Made by a program: the position numbers and the translations under genes
The notes under the pieces: generated by a model
What the model saw: the letters and a program-made list of their open reading frames with translations, nothing else
Database searches by the model: none
Told to the model about the DNA's origin: nothing
Assembly (NCBI GenBank): GCA_047629355.1
Contig: JBLHWU010000302.1
Coordinates: forward strand, 1-6,540
Source: CAYUNA01 sp047629355
GTDB lineage: Bacteria > Bacteroidota > Bacteroidia > Chitinophagales > Saprospiraceae
Direction: 5' to 3'
DNA length: 6,540 bases
Part shown: piece by piece, positions 1 to 4,647 of the stretch
Layout of the letters: each line of letters begins with the position of its first letter
Numbering within the stretch: the first letter of the stretch is position 1

Positions 1-12
1 CAGCTATTTTTT

Positions 13-79
13 CTTTTAAAGATGTTAAAAAAAGCGAGCATAACTGGTTATTTGAGGCTTTTTTTAGCATTTTTAAAAG
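13..79. terminator. A/T-flanked long hairpin, possible bidirectional terminator
   Basis: Positions 13-35 and 57-79 are inverted copies of 23 nt with only two differences. The core is an A7-GC / GC-T7 stem around a 21-nt loop, and the loop itself contains ATAAC-TG-GTTAT. A short GC step flanked by an A-run and a T-run is the usual look of a bidirectional terminator. It probably ends a gene lying before the window; that gene is not visible, so this is inference. Confidence 0.5.
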
Positions 80-126
80 GGAAAAGAGCAAGTCAGATGG
101 GTAGGTTATTTTTTACAAATTCCCTA

Positions 127-286
127 AGTAAAAACGATTCAATAACTTGGGCCATTATGCTTGTCCTTTTCTCTTCTAAAAAACACAAGAAATAGTTCCG
201 TAACGAAGGCTATGCAACGATTTTTTGAATTCTTTAGAAGAAAAAATTACGGCGCATTATGGTCCAACTTATTAAATCGTTTTACT
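127..286. repeat. Long imperfect inverted repeat (160 bp)
   Basis: Positions 127-160 and 254-286 are inverted copies with about 28 of 33 positions matching and one gap. The pairing resumes inside at 172-180 / 233-241, which is a perfect 9 bp (TCTTCTAAA / TTTAGAAGA) inside a longer weak match. About 52 nt of loop remain at 181-232. No reading frame of note crosses it. It could be a relic of a palindromic miniature element or a structured RNA. No target duplication or element ends were identified, so its origin is open. Confidence 0.55.
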
Positions 287-322
287 AAAGTAAATTTTAT
301 TGCATTTTGATAAGGGAATTTT

Positions 323-360
323 AAGGGATAAAACGATTTGCAAAAATCGTTTTATCCCTT
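323..360. repeat. Perfect 17-bp hairpin with GCAA loop
   Basis: AAGGGATAAAACGATTT (323-339) and its exact reverse complement (344-360) enclose the loop GCAA, a GNRA tetraloop if transcribed on the plus strand. The stem core AAATCGTTTTA recurs at 274-284 in the right arm of the preceding palindrome, and a related AAAACGATT lies at 131-139 in its left arm. The hairpin sits directly before a terminator. It has no T-run of its own, so it is not a canonical terminator. Confidence 0.65.
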
Positions 361-408
361 CATACTTCACCGCCCCGTAGTTTTCAGCTGCGTGGTGGTA
401 TGTTTTTT
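361..408 (+). terminator. Rho-independent terminator upstream of the hydrolase gene
   Basis: CATAC (361-365) pairs with GTATG (398-402), CACC (368-371) with GGTG (394-397), and an inner GC step follows with small bulges. The hairpin is the most GC-rich part of the region and is followed at once by six T (403-408). This is the standard form of a plus-strand terminator. It implies transcription through the structured region 1-360. It also argues against an ATG at 400, inside the stem, being the start of the next gene. Confidence 0.6.
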
Positions 409-459
409 GAAGTTCGAAAATTTTGGAATTTTCTCGCTCTAATTTTAATAAAATCTATC

Positions 460-1473
460 ATGAAATTACCAATTAAAAAACGCTACCTAATTCCTGTTTT
501 ATTAATAGCAGCCTATTTTTTAGGACCACGACCAGCCTACCCAAAAATTGAAAGTAAAATCACCCCATTGGATATTCCATTAGAAAAAATTGATGCTTAC
601 CTTGCCAAAAAAGAAGCTAAAGTTGCCAATCTAAAGCCAGACAATCAGAAACAAATCATCTGGGCAGATTCTATTCGAAAGACAGAATGGGCAGTCGTCT
701 ATCTACACGGTTTTTCAGCAAGTGCAGTGGAAGGCGACCCGGTACACAGACGTTTTGCGGAGCGATATGGAGCAAATTTATTCTTGGCTCGATTGGCAGA
801 ACATGGAATTAACGACCGCGAAGTTTTCAAAAATGTAAGGCCTAGAGATTGGGTGGATTCCGCAAAAGAAGCCATCGCAATCGGCAAATTGATAGGAGAA
901 AAAGTTATCGTGATGTCTTGTTCGACAGGTAGCACCCATTCGGCATTTTTGGCGGGAGAGAACCCTGGTTTTGTAGATGCTCAAATCATGTATTCACCCA
1001 ATTTTGCGCTTGATGCATCCGGCACTGGGTTGATGACTGGACCTTGGGGAATGCAGTTGACGCGCTTGCTTTCGGGTGGTGATTATCGGCAATTGGGACT
1101 GCCAGAACCTTGTCATCCATATTGGACGGTTGAGTATCGAGTGGAAGGTATCGTGGCAATGCAAGCGCTTTTGGACGCAACGATGCAGCCACAGTATTTT
1201 GAAAAAACAACGCAACCGACCTATATTGGCTATTATTATAAGGATGAAAATAATTACGATGGAGTGGTGTCGATTCCTGCGATGAAAAAGTACATGGAGA
1301 CGATAAGAACACCAGCGGATGAGAAGAAAATTCAGGCGTTTCCGAATGTGGATTCTCATGTGATTGTTTCGGGCTTACAGTCTAAGGATTGGAAGACGGT
1401 GGAGCGGGAGACGAATGCGTTTGCGGAAAATACGTTAGGAATGAAGCCTTTGAAAAACTCTAATGATGATTGA
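460..1473 (+). CDS. Membrane-anchored alpha/beta hydrolase
   Basis: A 337-residue serine hydrolase of the alpha/beta fold, substrate unknown; a carboxylesterase or lipase-like role is inferred. Residues 1-7 are basic and 8-22 form one hydrophobic segment without a lipobox or clear cleavage site, so it is probably an N-terminal anchor placing the enzyme outside the cytoplasmic membrane. The oxyanion strand and loop read VVYLHGFSAS (H83-G84-F85). The nucleophile elbow is SCSTG with Ser155, where the family usually has G-x-S-x-G. The probable acid is Asp262 or Asp267 in the YYYKDENNYDG stretch, and His300 (NVDSH) completes the triad. The ATG at 460 is chosen because translation from 400 would begin inside a terminator hairpin and add 20 atypical residues before the basic and hydrophobic N-terminus. 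The stop overlaps the next gene's start, so the two are probably co-translated. Confidence 0.85.
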   Translation: MKLPIKKRYLIPVLLIAAYFLGPRPAYPKIESKITPLDIPLEKIDAYLAKKEAKVANLKPDNQKQIIWADSIRKTEWAVVYLHGFSASAVEGDPVHRRFAERYGANLFLARLAEHGINDREVFKNVRPRDWVDSAKEAIAIGKLIGEKVIVMSCSTGSTHSAFLAGENPGFVDAQIMYSPNFALDASGTGLMTGPWGMQLTRLLSGGDYRQLGLPEPCHPYWTVEYRVEGIVAMQALLDATMQPQYFEKTTQPTYIGYYYKDENNYDGVVSIPAMKKYMETIRTPADEKKIQAFPNVDSHVIVSGLQSKDWKTVERETNAFAENTLGMKPLKNSNDD

Positions 1474-1933
1474 TTACAGTTGTAAAATATGTGGGGAAAC
1501 TCATAAATTGGTGACGCTGCTGGAATTTTCTCAGCCAGATATTATTTCGGAAATTTCGAGTGGGAAATCTTCGGAAAGTTTGGAAACGGCAGGAAAAGAT
1601 ATGTTTTTAGTCAGTGGAAAAACGATACATCTTCAATGTCAGATAATTATCGAATTAGTAGATTTTGAAGATGAATTAGAAATGCTGGTTTGGGCAGAAG
1701 TAAGTGGAAAAGAAGCATTAGCAAAGAAAGATATATTTAAAAAAGGTAACAAAGTTATACTGAATGGAATGCTTAATTGGACAATTCCATTTTATGACAA
1801 TACGATAAATTTGCCTGTGGAAATACTGATCAACTCGGAAGACTCAGGCATAAAACCTCAAATTATGAAAATTCAAAGAGATATCGAACTAAAGAATGAT
1901 TTAAAAAACGGTAACTACTCAGGTGGTTTTTAG
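1463..1933 (+). CDS. DUF2199-type protein, C-terminus replaced by an inserted element
   Basis: A 156-residue soluble protein. The N-terminus carries a C-x-x-C knuckle (Cys7, Cys10 in CKICGETH), as in DUF2199 proteins, which begin with a short zinc-ribbon-like CxxCGexH motif. The middle (KDMFLVSGKTIHLQ, then MLVWAEVSG, then LNWTIPFYDNTINLPVEI) follows the family order, ending in a Y-x-x-T-x-x-L segment. The function of DUF2199 is not known. Its start (ATG 1463 or 1466) lies 8-11 nt inside the upstream hydrolase gene, pointing to translational coupling. The natural end is lost: after Gly150 the last six residues (NYSGGF) and the stop come from the inserted element at 1911. The natural tail is still present downstream. 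About 16 residues are missing, so the product may or may not still fold. The family call is by recalled pattern, without a search. Confidence 0.75.
   Translation: MMIDYSCKICGETHKLVTLLEFSQPDIISEISSGKSSESLETAGKDMFLVSGKTIHLQCQIIIELVDFEDELEMLVWAEVSGKEALAKKDIFKKGNKVILNGMLNWTIPFYDNTINLPVEILINSEDSGIKPQIMKIQRDIELKNDLKNGNYSGGF
1903..1910. repeat. Target-site duplication, left copy (AAAAAACG)
   Basis: The eight bases directly before the element's GTAAC end are repeated exactly after its GTTAC end at 2125-2132. Eight base pairs is the duplication length known for the IS66 family. Confidence 0.85.
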
Positions 1934-2124
1934 TCTATTTTTAGTTAAAAATAGTTAAAAATAGTTAAAAATAGTTAAAAATAGTTAAAATAATGTCTTT
2001 TAAGTTACGGAAATGTTGAAAAAATGATTTTTTGTCAAAAATTTGAGAAAATCAGACAAATATAATTTTTAAACAAAACTATAAATAACTGATAATCAAT
2101 AAATTAAAGTACCTGAGTAGTTAC
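1911..2124. mobile_element. Non-autonomous IS66-like miniature element (214 bp)
   Basis: The element begins GTAACTACTCAGGT and ends with the exact reverse complement ACCTGAGTAGTTAC, giving a perfect 14-bp terminal inverted repeat. Perfect 8-bp direct repeats AAAAAACG flank it. The IS66 family is known for ends starting 5'-GTAA and for 8-bp target duplications, so this is best read as a MITE or internally deleted relative of an IS66 element. It has no coding capacity; it holds a 10-bp tandem repeat (1943-1992) and a small stem TGATTTT / AAAATCA (2025-2031 / 2048-2054). It was inserted in the coding region of the DUF2199-type gene and supplies that gene's new stop codon (TAG, 1931-1933). Assignment to IS66 rests on end sequence and duplication length; the boundaries themselves are near certain. 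Confidence 0.85.
1943..1992. repeat. Tandem 10-bp A-tract repeat (AGTTAAAAAT, about 4.8 copies)
   Basis: The unit AGTTAAAAAT is repeated without error at 1943, 1953, 1963 and 1973, with a partial copy at 1983-1990. It lies inside the inserted element. The first unit also forms a 9-bp inverted repeat with the bases before it (CTATTTTTA at 1935-1943, TAAAAATAG at 1946-1954). A5 tracts spaced by 10 bp are close to the DNA helical repeat and would be expected to bend the DNA. Confidence 0.9.
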
Positions 2125-2132
2125 AAAAAACG
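2125..2132. repeat. Target-site duplication, right copy (AAAAAACG)
   Basis: Exact copy of 1903-1910, directly abutting the GTTAC end of the element. Joining this copy to the sequence before 1903 restores the interrupted reading frame. Confidence 0.85.
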
Positions 2133-2185
2133 GCATCACGCTTGATAAATTACAAAGCATTTTAAGCGAATTATACCATATATAA
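2125..2185 (+). pseudogene. Displaced 3' end of the DUF2199-type gene
   Basis: If the element and one 8-bp repeat are removed, the frame of the gene starting at 1463 continues through here as NGITLDKLQSILSELYHI and stops at TAA 2183-2185. That would give a 166-residue protein. The NGIT turn followed by a short amphipathic helix is what DUF2199 proteins typically carry at their C-terminus. The restored stop lies 6 bp from the stop of the convergent oxidoreductase gene, a natural gene boundary. The segment is now untranslated 3' sequence. Confidence 0.85.
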
Positions 2186-2191
2186 ATTGTC

Positions 2192-3331
2192 CTAACCATT
2201 CATCAACTCCGCCACCTCCTCCCCAACCAAACTCCCAATCGCAACACCCATACCGCCTAACCGAACAGCCACAAAAACATTTTTCTCCACTTCTTTTACA
2301 ATCGGTGCTTTCGTTTCACCAACGCCCATAATACCGCTCCACCATTGTTCAATTTCCACTTTCTGATTCGGTAAAATAACCGTTCTTAAAAAACTTTCCA
2401 GTGCGTCCTGAATATTATTGGTTAAGCCAAATTGCGCTGTTGTTTCCTCTGTTTTTGCCAATTGTCGGAAACCACCAAGTAGGACGCGATTCCCCACATT
2501 TCTAAAATAAACATAGCCACGGTCATAATGAAATGTCCCTTTTAAATGTAAATTTTCGATAGGTTTAGTAATCAAAACTTGGTTGCGCGCAGGGGAAATA
2601 TCTTTCAGTAACGGCAACAATTTTTTAGCAAATCCATTGGTACAAACAGCCATCTTTGCTGCTTTCATTTCAAAGCCATGATTTCCAAAAATCGTCACGC
2701 CATTTTCACTATTTTCAAAATCTAAAACTTCAACGCCATTAAAAACTTCAATGCCTTTTTTAACTGCCAATTGCCAAAGTGCATGCATCATTTTACCGGT
2801 ATGAACTTGTCCTTCTGCGCTATTAAAAATGAGGTGTTTTATATTTTTGAAATTAAAGCGACCTAATTCATTATCAGCGATTTGAAATGTTTTTTTGTTG
2901 CTAATAATAACCGCTAATTTTTCATTGAAATCATCGACTCGCTCGACACATTTATTAAAAGCAGTTGCCTCTTTTTCTTCAAATAATTCATAGCCGCCCC
3001 ATTGCTTAAAATCCAAATTTTTATCGCCAACGCGTTCGCGAAGCCGTTGCAAGCCCCGCCATCTTTTTTCTACCAAAGCAAGTACTTCCTCCTCTGATTG
3101 GGTCTTCAAATCATCCAATAATTCTGACAAACTACCGAAGCAAGCAAAACCTGCATTGCGCGTACTTGCTCCGATTGGCAACGTCCCACGTTCCAAAACT
3201 ACAACCCGACTTTCAGGCGATGATTCCTTCAAATGAATCGCTGCATTCAGTCCAACGATACCGCTGCCGATGATGATAAAATCTGCTTGTTGATAGAAAA
3301 CTTCGTTTTCCCAGAAGGATGGATTAGGCAT
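2192..3331 (-). CDS. FAD-dependent oxidoreductase, DAO (D-amino-acid oxidase-like) family
   Basis: A 379-residue flavoenzyme expected to oxidise an amine or amino acid with FAD in the cytoplasm; the substrate cannot be read from the sequence. The Rossmann fold lies near the N-terminus: IIIGSGIVGLNAA with GxGxxG at residues 22-27, and Glu47 in VVVLERG at the end of the second strand, the usual ribose contact. GASTRNAGF (about 54-62) is the second FAD-contacting loop. The C-terminus, VRLGGMGVAIGSLVGEEVAELM, is the typical closing glycine-rich motif. Length is normal for the family. The architecture resembles gamma-glutamylputrescine-oxidase-like DAO proteins, but that is resemblance only. The start is the ATG at 3331. 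A TTG five codons upstream is unlikely because it lies in the promoter -7 element (3344-3351). It is convergent with the hydrolase operon and divergent from the outer-membrane gene. Confidence 0.85.
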   Translation of the reverse strand: MPNPSFWENEVFYQQADFIIIGSGIVGLNAAIHLKESSPESRVVVLERGTLPIGASTRNAGFACFGSLSELLDDLKTQSEEEVLALVEKRWRGLQRLRERVGDKNLDFKQWGGYELFEEKEATAFNKCVERVDDFNEKLAVIISNKKTFQIADNELGRFNFKNIKHLIFNSAEGQVHTGKMMHALWQLAVKKGIEVFNGVEVLDFENSENGVTIFGNHGFEMKAAKMAVCTNGFAKKLLPLLKDISPARNQVLITKPIENLHLKGTFHYDRGYVYFRNVGNRVLLGGFRQLAKTEETTAQFGLTNNIQDALESFLRTVILPNQKVEIEQWWSGIMGVGETKAPIVKEVEKNVFVAVRLGGMGVAIGSLVGEEVAELMNG

Positions 3332-3343
3332 AAGTTTTTTTTG

Positions 3344-3351
3344 CAAAAGTA
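3344..3351 (-). promoter_or_regulatory. -7 element TACTTTTG for the oxidoreductase gene
   Basis: On the minus strand this reads TACTTTTG, an exact match to the Bacteroidota -7 consensus TAnnTTTG. It ends 12 nt before the ATG at 3331, so the transcript would have only a very short leader. The -33 region is poor (TTTATG-like), so the call rests mainly on the -7 box. Confidence 0.5.
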
Positions 3352-3462
3352 ATCTTTTTCTGGTGTAAGCATAAAGTGGATTTGAATATTAGCCAAATAT
3401 GATTTTTCCTAAAAAACAGCAGTAAGAGATACTAAAATTTCTATAAAATCGGTTTAGAATGC

Positions 3463-3521
3463 TTTCCCGGAAAAACGTGTTTTTTTAACGCACCTTTAAT
3501 AAAATCGACGAATGCGTTAAA
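3463..3521. promoter_or_regulatory. Cluster of small inverted repeats in the divergent promoter region
   Basis: Three dyads lie close together: TTTCC-C-GGAAA (3463-3473), AAAAAC-GT-GTTTTT (from 3471) and TTTAACGCA / TGCGTTAAA (3484-3492 and 3513-3521, perfect 9 bp around a 20-nt spacer). They sit between the divergent oxidoreductase and outer-membrane genes, upstream of the latter's promoter. An operator or an attenuating hairpin is possible; no regulator is recognised. The rest of the 3352-3575 spacer shows nothing else I can name. Confidence 0.35.
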
Positions 3522-3575
3522 GACTGTTAACATTTGGGGGAAGGGTGACTTTTAACCGTCATAGTTATAAACCAA

Positions 3576-3583
3576 TACTTTTG
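3576..3583 (+). promoter_or_regulatory. -7 element TACTTTTG for the leader and outer-membrane gene
   Basis: An exact match to TAnnTTTG, identical to the box used on the other strand at 3344-3351. A weak TTTTAA lies about 22 bp upstream as a possible -33 element. Transcription would start near 3590, giving a leader of roughly 78 nt that contains the small reading frame at 3621. Confidence 0.5.
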
Positions 3584-3610
3584 AAAGATTAATTATTTAG
3601 AAAACGGTGC

Positions 3611-3616
3611 AAGGAG
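3611..3616 (+). promoter_or_regulatory. Strong Shine-Dalgarno AAGGAG before the leader ORF
   Basis: AAGGAG is followed by TAAA and then ATG at 3621. Such a site is unusual in Bacteroidota, where most genes lack it, and no other gene in this window shows one this good. It is the main reason for believing the short frame is translated. Confidence 0.45.
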
Positions 3617-3620
3617 TAAA

Positions 3621-3671
3621 ATGTCAATTCACCGATTCAATAATTCACCAAAAAAAACGACTAAATCATGA
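3621..3671 (+). CDS. Putative 16-residue leader peptide
   Basis: The frame encodes MSIHRFNNSPKKTTKS and ends with TGA overlapping the ATG of the outer-membrane gene (ATGA at 3668-3671). It follows a Shine-Dalgarno site at ideal distance. Translation ending exactly on the next start suggests coupling. The peptide is basic in its second half and resembles nothing I know, so any role would be regulatory. It may also be chance: a random frame of this length is common. The best support is the combination of ribosome site and ATGA junction. Confidence 0.35.
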   Translation: MSIHRFNNSPKKTTKS

Positions 3672-4276
3672 AGAAATTAATTTTGTTTGCCACGCTATTC
3701 GCAATGACTTTTACTGCTTCGGCACAAGTTAAATTTGGACTCAAAGCAGGAATCAGTACTTCCGATTTATCTGGTCAGGATGCGATTCAAGATAATTTGA
3801 CCGTTAAGTTGAAAGATGCAGATTACGGGATGCACTTCGGCGCGTTCATGCGGGCACAAGCTGGAATTTTATTTATTCAACCAGAGGTGACTTTTAATTC
3901 ATTGACCGCCAATTATGAGGTGGATAATTTTTCAAGTAAAGACGTTTTTAAAGAAAAATACAGCAATTTGGACATTCCGGTCTTGGTTGGTTTGAAGTTA
4001 GGACCACTTCGCGTAGGCGCAGGGCCCGTGGCACATCTTAATATAGGTAAGGAATCAAACTTGGCAGCTAATGGTATCGTCGTAAGTCAGAATTATGAAA
4101 AGCTAACTTTTGGCTACCAGGCGGGTTTGGGCTTAGATATATGGCGATTGAATTTTGATTTGCGTTATGAAGGTAATTTTAATAAAGTGGGGGATAACCT
4201 AGAAGTCGGCGGGACGCAATTGAATTTGAGTAAAAATGCGAGTCGCATGATGTTCTCTGTAGGATTTACTTTTTAA
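3668..4276 (+). CDS. Outer-membrane beta-barrel protein (porin-family type)
   Basis: A 202-residue secreted protein. The signal peptide is residues 1-20 (two lysines, a hydrophobic core, then TASAQ), with cleavage near Ala19 or Gln20. The mature part starts VKFGLKAGISTSDLSG, typical of Bacteroidota proteins of the outer-membrane beta-barrel domain type (PF13568-like). It alternates polar and nonpolar residues through what would be about eight strands, with loops such as the one after LTANYEVDNFSSKD. The chain ends MFSVGFTF with a terminal phenylalanine, the usual insertion signal for outer-membrane barrels. Function beyond the barrel is unknown. It has its own promoter at 3576 and may be coupled to the leader peptide. 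It is followed directly by IS debris with no clear terminator. Confidence 0.85.
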   Translation: MKKLILFATLFAMTFTASAQVKFGLKAGISTSDLSGQDAIQDNLTVKLKDADYGMHFGAFMRAQAGILFIQPEVTFNSLTANYEVDNFSSKDVFKEKYSNLDIPVLVGLKLGPLRVGAGPVAHLNIGKESNLAANGIVVSQNYEKLTFGYQAGLGLDIWRLNFDLRYEGNFNKVGDNLEVGGTQLNLSKNASRMMFSVGFTF

Positions 4277-4284
4277 TATACCTG

Positions 4285-4497
4285 TTGATGGTAAATCTCT
4301 TCGCGCCAGTTGGAGTGGCAAACAACATAGGGGGTCAACGTTTTTGGGGAAGAGGTTTTGGAGTATGGAGTACAGGTAATATTACTGATGAAATGGTACA
4401 AAATTACTTGGAACACCATAGAAAGCCCAACGACCCAACGAACGATAATTTTATGCTTGAAAAACACTGGACGACTTTAGGAACGCGAAATAAATAG
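4285..4497 (+). pseudogene. 5'-truncated IS200/IS605 TnpA transposase fragment
   Basis: An open frame of 70 residues. From about residue 17 it reads GQRFWGRGFGVWSTGNITDE, then MVQNYLEHHRKPNDPTNDNF, matching the C-terminal third of Y1 transposases of the IS200/IS605 family (PF01797). Tyr41 in VQNYLEHH fits the catalytic tyrosine on the last helix. The N-terminal part with the HUH histidine pair is absent, so no active enzyme can be made. The first ~16 codons (4285-4332) do not resemble TnpA and are probably foreign sequence read in frame. The last codons (GTRNK, stop) already belong to the palindrome that starts at 4471, and the same GxRNK-stop codons recur in the second copy at 5465. It follows the outer-membrane gene by 8 bp. 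Confidence 0.7.
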
Positions 4498-4647
4498 ATT
4501 TAGATTCTTGACAGGATATTTTGTCTTGGTTTTTTACTTTAAAAATGCTCATTTTATCAACATAAATCGCACTTATAAAGCAAAAAGGGAAAACAAAACC
4601 TCACTCCCAAGAATCTGAATTTATTTATTTCACGTTACTTAGTCGTT
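4471..4647. repeat. ~177-bp near-palindrome, copy A
   Basis: The arms meet near 4557-4560. Outer ends are best kept: 4484-4510 and 4608-4634 match inverted at 24 of 27 positions, and matching continues outward to a shared ACGACT (4471-4476 / 4642-4647). Pairing continues inward more loosely almost to the centre. The left arm holds the last codons of the TnpA fragment; the right arm contains the stop codon of the CPBP gene. It lies between two convergent genes and could act as a terminator in both directions. It may be an IS200-type palindromic right end, or a separate palindromic miniature element. Confidence 0.75.

Noticed and set aside
400..459. Upstream ATG that would lengthen the hydrolase by 20 residues
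   Set aside because: It lies in the stem of a terminator hairpin, and the added residues do not look like part of a signal or anchor; the ATG at 460 begins a normal basic-hydrophobic N-terminus.
986..1359. Two minus-strand frames and one plus-strand frame inside the hydrolase gene
   Set aside because: All overlap the hydrolase, which carries a complete catalytic triad; the alternatives have no recognisable features.
1943..1992. CRISPR-like array
   Set aside because: The 10-bp units are contiguous with no spacers; it is a simple tandem repeat inside an inserted element.
1911..2124. Element as a complete, autonomous insertion sequence
   Set aside because: At 214 bp it has no transposase; it can move only if supplied with one from elsewhere.
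3332..3346. TTG start adding five residues to the oxidoreductase
   Set aside because: The TTG overlaps the likely -7 promoter box, and an ATG lies just downstream at the usual distance before the FAD-binding fold.
4273..4467. 64-residue minus-strand reading frame opposite the TnpA fragment
   Set aside because: The plus strand has recognisable transposase sequence over the same bases; the minus frame is a shadow.
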